This document shows, in pieces, positions 1-5,268 of a stretch of DNA of 6,505 nucleotides. Source of the DNA: Pseudomonadota bacterium (GTDB lineage Bacteria > Pseudomonadota > Alphaproteobacteria > UBA8366 > GCA-2717185); assembly GCA_027619655.1 (NCBI GenBank), contig JAQCHR010000225.1, positions 1 through 6,505 of the forward strand. Reading direction: 5' to 3'. Below the pieces are notes generated by a model. The model searched no databases, was not told where the DNA came from, and saw only the letters and a list, made by a program, of their open reading frames with translations. The translations under genes and the position numbers were made by a program. Position 1 is the first letter of the stretch; every line of letters starts with the position of its first letter.

Positions 1-50
1 TCCCTGTCTCATTCCTTTAGATTGGCCCTGGCGTCGCCGGCGACAAGGGG

Positions 51-995
51 TTACTGGACGCCGAAGATGCGCGGCGGTTCCGGCAGCTTGATCTTCGGGT
101 CGTCGGGGTCTCGCACCAGGGTGATGACCAGGCGGCGGTTGCCCGGCGACGCGGGGTCATCGGGAAACAGGGGATCCTTGTCCGCCAGCCCGGTCACTTT
201 CTGGAACCGCCCGATGGGAATGCCGTTCTTCTGCAACTCCCGGCGTCCCGCATTGGCCCGGTCGATGGACAGATCCCAGTTGGTCAGACCCGACGGGGAG
301 CGGAACGGCGTGGAATCCGTATGGCCGGACACCGAAATCTTGTTGGGCAGCCGTTCGACCACGCTGGCGATCAGCAGCAGCAGTTGTTTGGTGTGGTCGT
401 TCAGTTCCGCGCCGCCCGCCTTGAACATGGACACCCGTTCCTGGTCGATCAGTTGGATCTGCAGTCCCTTATCCGTGATCTCGACCTTGACCCCTTCATG
501 CAGTTCGCGCAGTTCCGGAACCTCGTCCAGCGCCTGCTGGATGGCCGCTTCGGCGGCCTTGAACTGCTTCGATTCATTCTCCCGCTTGACGTTGGTGACG
601 TTGGGGAGGTCTTCCTGCAGGTTCTGAATCTGGGCGGCTTCCTCAACCTGTTCGGACCCGACCGTGGCGTCCGAGGTTACCGCCACCTGGGGCGCCTGCA
701 GATGCTGCGGGATCGGCCCGGCCTCATTGCCGGAAACGCCGCCGAACAGGCCTTCGCTGCCGATAGACCCGGTACGGGAGCCAATCGGTTTGAAGTAATT
801 CGAAATGCTTTGTAATTGCGGTTCCGAGGCGGAGCTCAACAGCCATAGCAGCAGGAAAAATGCCATCATCGCCGTCACGAAATCTGCATAGGCGACCTTC
901 CATGCGCCACCATGGGGGGCGGGACCGGGTCCCTTTATCTTTTTGAAGATTATTTCTTGCTTTGGACCGTCGCCACCAGATGCCTCATCCGCCAT
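51..995 (-). CDS. motB: Flagellar motor stator protein MotB, second paralogue (motB-II)
   Basis: Inner-membrane stator subunit that couples ion flow to flagellar rotation and anchors the stator to peptidoglycan. The 314-residue product has a short basic cytoplasmic N-terminus and one transmembrane helix (about 36-54) opening with AYADFVTAMMAFF. D38 in that motif matches the proton-carrying D32 of E. coli MotB. A plug-like amphipathic segment follows (about 57-70), then a long acidic/Gln-rich linker (about 75-165) and an OmpA/MotB peptidoglycan-binding domain (about 170-297). That domain shows SGHTD (D227), NWDLSIDRANA (R246) and NRR (286-288). A Pro-rich tail ends the protein. The ATG at 995 is preferred over an upstream in-frame start at 1106, because AAAGGAGGG lies 6 nt before it and the family N-terminus begins here. 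Only one base separates it from the stop of the preceding motB, so translation is probably coupled. Identity as a MotB family member is firm; its specific role relative to the first copy is unknown. Confidence 0.95.
   Translation of the reverse strand: MADEASGGDGPKQEIIFKKIKGPGPAPHGGAWKVAYADFVTAMMAFFLLLWLLSSASEPQLQSISNYFKPIGSRTGSIGSEGLFGGVSGNEAGPIPQHLQAPQVAVTSDATVGSEQVEEAAQIQNLQEDLPNVTNVKRENESKQFKAAEAAIQQALDEVPELRELHEGVKVEITDKGLQIQLIDQERVSMFKAGGAELNDHTKQLLLLIASVVERLPNKISVSGHTDSTPFRSPSGLTNWDLSIDRANAGRRELQKNGIPIGRFQKVTGLADKDPLFPDDPASPGNRRLVITLVRDPDDPKIKLPEPPRIFGVQ
832..918. repeat. Paralogous repeat, copy in motB-II (transmembrane region)
   Basis: Aligned by hand without gaps to 1754-1840, this 87-bp stretch differs at about 14 positions (about 84% identity). 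It encodes the conserved APHGGAWKVAYADFVTAM helix region of motB-II. It reflects duplication plus strong protein constraint and is not a mobile repeat. The two direct copies, 922 bp apart, could recombine to fuse the two motB genes. Confidence 0.8.
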
Positions 996-996
996 C

Positions 997-1902
997 TCAG
1001 CCCTCCTTTGCCGGGGGCTGCAGATGCAACAGCAGGATACTGATGCGCCGGTTGCGCGGCGAGGTCGGGTCGGCGGGGAACAGCGGGTCGGAATCGGCGC
1101 GGCCAACGACGCTGGCGATACGGTCCGGGTTCATACCGGCGCTGACCATGATCCGGCGCGCCGCGTTTGCCCGGTCGCCCGACAGTTCCCAACTGGTATA
1201 GGCCGCGTCGGCGGTGGTTGTTTCCGCATCGGTATGGCCGCTGATTTCCACCGGATTGGGAAAGCGCCGGACAATCCGGGTCACGACTTCCAGCAGGGCC
1301 TCAAAATAGGGTGTGAATTTGTCGCTGCCGGCCTCGAACATCGCCACCCGTTCCTGGTCGATCAACTGGATGCGAAGTCCCTCGGGGGTTTTGTCGAGCA
1401 GCAGGCTGTCCTGAAACGCCTTGACCTCGTCGCTTTGTTCAACGGCGAGCCGCAGATCCGCCTGCGCCTTGTTGAATTCCTCTTCCTCGCGTTTGCGGGC
1501 CTCGAAATTGACGCTTTCGGGATTGGGGTCTTCTGACACCAGAACGGCTTCGCCCTGGCCCTGCCGCTTCTTGGGGCCGCCGGCTGCGGGAAGCGGAATC
1601 GATACGCTGGGCGGCGAGCCCGCGGAGCGCAATGTGCCGACGGCATCGATCGCCAGCCCGCCGAACATGCCGCTCGACCCGGATTTCTTGCCGGACATGA
1701 TCGTCTCGGGCTCGAAATAATCAGAGATGCCTTGCCGTTGCTGGTCCGTCGCCGCGCTGAGCAACCACAGCAACAGGAAAAACGCCAACATCGCGGTTAC
1801 GAAATCGGCATAGGCAACCTTCCAGGCGCCACCATGCGGGGCATGGTTTGACTTCAGCTTCTTCTTGAGAAAGAGCGGTTCGAGTGCTTTTTCGTCGGCC
1901 AT
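997..1902 (-). CDS. motB: Flagellar motor stator protein MotB, first paralogue (motB-I)
   Basis: Full-length 301-residue MotB homologue, directly downstream of motA. The basic N-terminus (KKKLK) leads into one transmembrane helix (about 31-49) with AYADFVTAMLAFF; D33 is the predicted proton-carrying Asp. A plug-like helix with DYFEP (about 52-65) and a Gly/Pro/charged linker (about 70-165) follow. The OmpA-like domain (about 172-294) carries SGHTD (D225), SWELSGDRANAARR (R244) and NRR (284-286). The helix resembles proton-type MotB rather than sodium-type PomB (inference from similarity). It starts 30 nt after the motA stop. The Shine-Dalgarno before its ATG is weak, so it may depend on coupling to motA. 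Compared with the next gene, the membrane region and OmpA motifs are conserved, while the linker and C-terminal tail differ, pointing to an old duplication. By position this copy is the natural MotA partner. Confidence 0.95.
   Translation of the reverse strand: MADEKALEPLFLKKKLKSNHAPHGGAWKVAYADFVTAMLAFFLLLWLLSAATDQQRQGISDYFEPETIMSGKKSGSSGMFGGLAIDAVGTLRSAGSPPSVSIPLPAAGGPKKRQGQGEAVLVSEDPNPESVNFEARKREEEEFNKAQADLRLAVEQSDEVKAFQDSLLLDKTPEGLRIQLIDQERVAMFEAGSDKFTPYFEALLEVVTRIVRRFPNPVEISGHTDAETTTADAAYTSWELSGDRANAARRIMVSAGMNPDRIASVVGRADSDPLFPADPTSPRNRRISILLLHLQPPAKEG
1002..1009 (-). promoter_or_regulatory. Strong ribosome-binding site of motB-II
   Basis: On the minus strand AAAGGAGGG sits inside the last codons of motB-I, about 6 nt before the ATG at 995. 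It decides the start of motB-II against the longer in-frame extension to 1106. It also suggests that the second copy is translated at least as well as the first, whose own site is weak. Confidence 0.8.
1754..1840. repeat. Paralogous repeat, copy in motB-I (transmembrane region)
   Basis: Partner of the 832-918 repeat, encoding the equivalent membrane helix of motB-I. It has the same orientation and about 84% identity by hand alignment. Most differences look synonymous, consistent with an old duplication under purifying selection. Confidence 0.8.
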
Positions 1903-1932
1903 CGGCTGTTTCGATCAGGTCGCGGTTCCGGA

Positions 1933-2795
1933 CTATACCGGCGGCAGTTCGCCGCAGGCTTCTTCGACTTCGGCAAAACTCGGCCGCTGGTGCGACAACA
2001 GTACCTTTCGGGCGAATTCAACGCTCACGGCCGGGGCGTAGCCTTGCAGATGCGCGATCAGCCCCGCCTTCATGCAGGTAAAATACACGTGCTCGTCCTC
2101 GCTGATCCCCTTCATCGCCGCCGCCATGGGTCCGAAGAAACCGTAGCACAGCAGAATGCCGGCGAAAGTGCCGACCAGCGCCGCGCCGATCAGGTGACCG
2201 AGCACTTCCGGCGGTTCCGTGATCGAACCCATGGTATGAATGACGCCCAGCACGGCGGCAACGATGCCCAGCCCCGGAAAGCTTTCCGCCATCGCGTTCA
2301 TCGCGTGGGAAACGTGTTCCGCCTCGTGATGGTGCAGGTCCAGTTCCGCATCGATCAGGTCGGCGACTTCATGCGGATTGTCGGTGCCCAGCGTCATCAG
2401 CCGCAGGTAATCGCACAGAAAATTGACGGCGTGATGGTCGCCATGGAAGTTCGGAAAGGCCTGGAAGACCGTGCTGTCATGGGGGTTTTCAACATGTTGC
2501 TCCAGCGCCAGCATGCCCTTGGTCCGCGCCATGCGGAACACCTGATACTGCATGGTCATCAGTTCCAGGTAGTGTTCCTTCTTGTACTTGGGGCCCTTGA
2601 ACAGCTTGCCATAGCCGGAGGCAACGCCTTTCAGAACATGACCCGGATTGGAAATCACCAGGGCGCCGACGCCGGCCCCGCCGATAATGACGAATTCCAA
2701 CGGTTGCCACAGGATGTTTAGATGCCCGCCTGCGCCAGCGTAACCGCCTAACACACAGGCGGTAACGACGATTAAAAACCTACAATGACAGTCAT
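1933..2795 (-). CDS. motA: Flagellar motor stator protein MotA, with apparent frameshift near the start
   Basis: MotA forms the ion-driven ring around MotB and pushes on the rotor protein FliG. From 2754 to the TAG stop the frame is clean and matches MotA throughout. It has LEFVIIGGAGVGALVI (TM2), a cytoplasmic loop with RTKGMLALEQHVENP, SFPGLGIVAAVLGVIH (TM3), GTFAGILLCYGFFGP (TM4) and a PSFAEVEE tail. The only recognised start in that frame is GTG at 2754, which has no ribosome-binding site and cuts off most of TM1. In the neighbouring frame an ATG at 2795, behind a GGGG about 5 nt upstream, encodes MTVIVGF and then stops at TAA. Adding one T to the T5 run (2774-2778) joins MTVIVGF to LIVVTACVLGGYAGAGG, a typical MotA TM1, giving 287 residues. 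In that numbering R91, E99 and P174 correspond to E. coli R90, E98 and P173. Coordinates span the inferred full gene; the uninterrupted part is 1933-2754. Confidence 0.9.
2774..2778 (-). other. Homopolymer T5 frameshift site in motA
   Basis: Read on the minus strand, the sequence is GGTTTTTAATC. The frame from the ATG at 2795 reads GGT TTT TAA and stops; the frame of the rest of motA reads TTT TTA ATC. One missing T, or a -1 slip of the Phe codon on the T run with TAA in the ribosomal A site, explains the break. A homopolymer indel from sequencing or assembly is the simplest cause. A real mutation, phase variation or programmed slippage are alternatives that the sequence alone cannot exclude. 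Confidence 0.8.
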
Positions 2796-2837
2796 TTACG
2801 CCCCGATCCGCAAAAATACAGCCCGATTACTCTGTTA

Positions 2838-2846
2838 TGGTTAACA
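2838..2846 (-). repeat. Direct repeat TGTTAACCA, copy 1 (CtrA-like half-site)
   Basis: On the minus strand TGTTAACCA is followed by T, giving TTAACCAT at 2837-2844. An identical 9-mer lies 32 bp away at 2870-2878, about three helical turns, so both would lie on the same DNA face. This is consistent with a regulator-binding site upstream of motA; the identity of the regulator is a guess from motif resemblance. Confidence 0.45.
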
Positions 2847-2869
2847 CAGGCTGAAAAGTATACGCCAAT

Positions 2870-2878
2870 TGGTTAACA
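2870..2878 (-). repeat. Direct repeat TGTTAACCA, copy 2
   Basis: Second exact copy of the 9-mer, in the same orientation, located just upstream of the -10-like TATACT. It overlaps the 8-bp palindrome CCAATTGG (2865-2872). A protein bound here would cover the spacer of the putative motA promoter, so repression or class II-type activation are both conceivable. Confidence 0.4.
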
Positions 2879-2930
2879 TTCAGTTCCCTTTTAGCCGTTT
2901 TCGTGTGGTTTCGGTGCGCGCGGGGCCGGT

Positions 2931-4154
2931 TCAGCCCTGGCGGTTGGTATCCAGTAACCGCCGGGTCGGAAAACCGGCGGCTTCCAGTCTGGATATGATT
3001 TCCTGCGCATGGGAATCGTCCCGGGTTTCGACGACGGCGTCCACTTCGGCCAGCTTGAGCGGAACATCGTAGAACATGCGCTGGTGGAAAATTTCCACGA
3101 TATTGCCGCCGGCGCGGGCGATTTCACCGGTTACCTTCGCCAGGTTTCCCGTCTGGTCCGTGAGCGATATTCGCAGCCGCGCCATATGGCCGGCCCGGGC
3201 CAGCCCGCGCATCAGGGCGGATGCCAGCAGCCGGGCATCGATATTGGCGCCGGTGACCACCAGGCAGACCTGTTTCCCGGCGAACCGGTCCGGATTGGCG
3301 CAGAGCGCGGCCAGCGGCGTGGCGCCGGCCCCTTCGGCGACGCTTCGCCCGGTCGTCAGCATCGTCTGCACGGCGGTTTCGATTTCCGCCTCGCTGACGA
3401 TCAGGAGATCCGCCGCCAGTTCCCGGACGATGGCAAGGGTCAGGGCGCCGGGCGACTTGATGGAAATACCGTCGGCAAGGCTGGCCCCGCCAACGGGCGG
3501 CTCCAGCCCGTGCAGTTTGTTATACATGGACGGGTAGAGTTCGGCTTCGACGCCGACGATCTCGACGGCAGGATTAAGGTGTTTCGCGGCGATCGCGATC
3601 CCGGAAATGATTCCGCCGCCGCCGACCGGTACGATGATCGTGTCCAGGTCCGGGACATCCACCAGGATTTCCAGCCCGATGGTGCCCTGGCCGGCGATGA
3701 TTTTCGGGACGTTATAGGGGTGGACGATGGTCAGGCGCCGCTCGGCGGCCAAACCATTGGCGAAGGGCTCCGCCGTATTGACGCTGTCCCCGTGCAGGAT
3801 CACTTCCGCGCCGAATTCCCTTGTGCGGCGGATTTTCGTGAAGGGCGTGCCTTCGGGCATCACGATGGTGGCGGGGATGCCCAGCCGCTGCGCGTGATAG
3901 GCGACGCCCTGCGCGTGGTTGCCGGCGGAAATCGCGATGACGCCATGGGACGACTGCTCGGCGTCCAGGCTTTTCAGCTTGACCAGCGATCCCCGGTCCT
4001 TGAACGACCCGGTTCGCTGCAGCGTCTCCAGCTTGAGGAAGACCTCGGCGCCCGTCAGCACAGAGAGGGAGGGGGAATGGACCGTCGGCGTTCGGATGAC
4101 CTCGCCGTCCAGCACCGCCGCGGCCTCGCGGATATCGTCCATCGTGACTGTCAT
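2931..4154 (-). CDS. ilvA: Threonine ammonia-lyase (threonine dehydratase) with C-terminal ACT domain
   Basis: A PLP enzyme of fold type II that deaminates L-threonine to 2-oxobutanoate and ammonia. This is the first step towards isoleucine, or threonine catabolism. The 407-residue protein fits the medium form (about 400 residues). TGSFKDRG holds the predicted PLP lysine K52, SAGNHAQG (76-83) is the substrate/cofactor loop, PVGGGG (176-181) binds the PLP phosphate, and EGAGA (274-278) and VTGAN (300-304) complete the core. A single ACT domain occupies about 326-400 (LRISLTDQTGNLAKVTGEIA), implying allosteric control by an amino acid. Long biosynthetic IlvA (about 510 residues) has a larger regulatory region, so feedback behaviour may differ. 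An ATG four codons downstream (MDDIREA) is an alternative start. It begins about 11 nt after the hemB stop, suggesting one transcript. A related serine/threonine dehydratase specificity cannot be excluded. Confidence 0.92.
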   Translation of the reverse strand: MTVTMDDIREAAAVLDGEVIRTPTVHSPSLSVLTGAEVFLKLETLQRTGSFKDRGSLVKLKSLDAEQSSHGVIAISAGNHAQGVAYHAQRLGIPATIVMPEGTPFTKIRRTREFGAEVILHGDSVNTAEPFANGLAAERRLTIVHPYNVPKIIAGQGTIGLEILVDVPDLDTIIVPVGGGGIISGIAIAAKHLNPAVEIVGVEAELYPSMYNKLHGLEPPVGGASLADGISIKSPGALTLAIVRELAADLLIVSEAEIETAVQTMLTTGRSVAEGAGATPLAALCANPDRFAGKQVCLVVTGANIDARLLASALMRGLARAGHMARLRISLTDQTGNLAKVTGEIARAGGNIVEIFHQRMFYDVPLKLAEVDAVVETRDDSHAQEIISRLEAAGFPTRRLLDTNRQG

Positions 4155-4165
4155 GGGATGTCCCG

Positions 4166-5170
4166 TCAGCGCCGGGCGTTGAGCGCCTTCGCCGCCTCCA
4201 GCGCGAAATAGGTCAGGATACCGTCCGCGCCCGCGCGCTTGAAACCCAGCAGCGATTCCAGGATCACCTTTTCGTCCAGCCAGCCCCGGTCCACCGTACC
4301 GCGCAGCATCGCGTATTCGCCGCTGACCTGGTAGACGAAGGTCGGCATGGCGAAGGTTTCCTTCACCCGGCGCAGGATATCCAGATAGGGCATGCCCGGT
4401 TTCACCATGACCATGTCCGCGCCTTCCCGGATGTCCATGCGGACCTCGCGCAGCGCCTCGTCGCTGTTGGCCGGGTCCATCTGGTAGGTGCGCTTGTCGC
4501 CGATCAGCGCCAGTTTCGAACCCACCGCGTCGCGGAAGGGGCCGTAGAAGCCGGAGGCGTATTTCGCCGAATAGGCCATGATCCGCGTGTGTCCCAGCCC
4601 GGCCTCGTCCAGCCCCTGGCGGATTGCGCCGACCCGGCCGTCCATCATGTCGGACGGCGCGATGGTGTCGCAGCCGGCCTCGGCCTGCACGACGGATTGC
4701 CGGATCAGGATTTCCAGCGTTGCGTCGTTGAGGATTTCGTCGCCGTTCATCACCCCGTCATGGCCATGGGTGGTGTAGGGGTCTAGCGCTGCGTCGCAGA
4801 CCACCATGATCTCCGGCAGGGCTGCCTTGACCGCCCGGGTCGCCTGGCAGACGAGGTTGTCGGGGTTGCAGGCCTCGCGCCCGTCCTCGGTCTTTTTCGC
4901 CGGGTCGGTGAACGGGAACAGCGCGATGGCCGGAATGCCCTCGTCGGCGGCTTCCTGCACCGCTTCGGAGATCATGTCCGGTGAATAGCGGAACACGCCC
5001 GGCATGGAATCGACCGGCACTTTCTGTTTATCGCCGTCGATGACGAAGAGCGGCCAGATGAAGTCATCCGGGCTCAGCCGGTTTTCGGCGACAAGCCGGC
5101 GGACCGCGTCCTCGCGGCGGTTGCGGCGCATCCGTGTGACCGGAAACCGGGCGTCGGGCAAATCAGGCAT
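4166..5170 (-). CDS. hemB: Delta-aminolevulinic acid dehydratase (porphobilinogen synthase), Mg-type
   Basis: Condenses two 5-aminolevulinate molecules to porphobilinogen, an early cytosolic step in heme, siroheme, cobalamin and chlorophyll synthesis. The 334-residue product covers the whole family. The two Schiff-base lysines lie in AYSAKYASGFYGPFRDA and MVMVKPGMPYLDI (K203 and K257 from this start). In the metal-site segment the zinc-binding cysteine triad is replaced by the Asp-type sequence DAALDPYTTHGHDG. That is the hallmark of Mg-dependent enzymes as in Pseudomonas and rhizobia, so zinc independence is expected. Two ATGs, at 5176 and 5170, are in frame. GGAGGA (5179-5184) is only 2 nt before the first but 8 nt before the second, so 5170 is preferred. 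It is the first gene of a probable hemB-ilvA operon and diverges from the acyl-CoA dehydrogenase gene. Confidence 0.96.
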   Translation of the reverse strand: MPDLPDARFPVTRMRRNRREDAVRRLVAENRLSPDDFIWPLFVIDGDKQKVPVDSMPGVFRYSPDMISEAVQEAADEGIPAIALFPFTDPAKKTEDGREACNPDNLVCQATRAVKAALPEIMVVCDAALDPYTTHGHDGVMNGDEILNDATLEILIRQSVVQAEAGCDTIAPSDMMDGRVGAIRQGLDEAGLGHTRIMAYSAKYASGFYGPFRDAVGSKLALIGDKRTYQMDPANSDEALREVRMDIREGADMVMVKPGMPYLDILRRVKETFAMPTFVYQVSGEYAMLRGTVDRGWLDEKVILESLLGFKRAGADGILTYFALEAAKALNARR

Positions 5171-5178
5171 GGTCATAC

Positions 5179-5184
5179 TCCTCC
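5179..5184 (-). promoter_or_regulatory. Ribosome-binding site of hemB
   Basis: GGAGGA on the minus strand. It lies 8 nt from the ATG at 5170 and only 2 nt from the ATG at 5176. The spacing argues that translation starts at 5170 (MPDLPDARF), making the product two residues shorter than the longest reading. Confidence 0.7.
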
Positions 5185-5191
5185 GGCGGCG

Positions 5192-5220
5192 ATATTACGG
5201 GGCGGGGGTTGGGGTTACAA
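5192..5220 (-). promoter_or_regulatory. Candidate sigma-70-type promoter of hemB
   Basis: On the minus strand TTGTAA (5215-5220, 4 of 6 to the -35 consensus) and TAATAT (5192-5197, 4 of 6 to the -10 consensus) are separated by exactly 17 bp of C-rich spacer. A transcript would start near 5185, leaving a very short leader that overlaps the ribosome-binding site. On the plus strand the overlapping TACAAT (5217-5222, 5 of 6 to a -10) could serve the divergent dehydrogenase gene, but its -35 is poor. Both are predictions from sequence alone. Confidence 0.35.
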
Positions 5221-5258
5221 TGCCGCAACGCCGGTTCAAATCGCCTCATGCCCGGGGG

Positions 5259-5264
5259 AAGGAA
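5259..5264 (+). promoter_or_regulatory. Ribosome-binding site of the acyl-CoA dehydrogenase gene
   Basis: AAGGAA, inside a purine-rich GGGGGAAGGAA run, ends about 4 nt before the ATG at 5269. This selects that ATG over in-frame upstream starts at 5209 and 5248, which lack such a site and would add residues unlike the family. Confidence 0.65.
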
Positions 5265-5268
5265 CATC

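Larger units (their letters stand above)
2796..2930 (-). promoter_or_regulatory. Intergenic region upstream of motA with candidate promoter and operator
   Basis: This AT-richer stretch separates the threonine ammonia-lyase stop from the inferred motA start and holds no convincing gene. On the minus strand it contains a -10-like TATACT (2857-2862). The matching -35 is poor: a 17-bp spacer points to AACTGA at 2880-2885. It also has two copies of TGTTAACCA (2870-2878 and 2838-2846), 32 bp apart and flanking the -10-like element. The downstream copy continues as TTAACCAT, which resembles the alphaproteobacterial CtrA half-site. No clear hairpin-plus-T-tract terminator follows the upstream gene, so read-through from the hemB operon is possible. 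Promoter assignment is inference. Confidence 0.45.

Noticed and set aside
1..18. Possible start of another minus-strand gene (AAAGGA directly followed by ATG at 12)
   Set aside because: Only four codons fit in the window, and the ribosome-binding-like sequence abuts the ATG with no spacing, so it cannot be supported.
33..44. 12-bp perfect palindrome GTCGCCGGCGAC just after the motB-II stop, as a terminator
   Set aside because: There is no loop between the arms, no T-tract after it and only a weak outer stem, so it does not fit an intrinsic terminator. Such GC palindromes are common at this base composition.
995..1106. 37-residue N-terminal extension of motB-II
   Set aside because: The extension is a frame overlapping the end of motB-I with Arg/Pro/Cys-rich, non-family sequence, whereas a strong ribosome-binding site precedes the ATG at 995.
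1990..2721. Plus-strand open frame antisense to motA
   Set aside because: Mirror image of a clear MotA coding frame, with no ribosome-binding site or family motif; a coding shadow.
2880..2930. Intrinsic terminator after the threonine ammonia-lyase gene
   Set aside because: GC-rich sequence is present (CCGGCCCCGCGCGC on the minus strand), but I could not find a matched stem followed by a T run.
3009..4211. Long plus-strand open frame antisense to the threonine ammonia-lyase gene
   Set aside because: Its translation is rich in Gly, Arg, Asp and Gln with no recognisable domain. It lies wholly opposite a gene with complete family motifs; such shadow frames are normal in GC-rich DNA.
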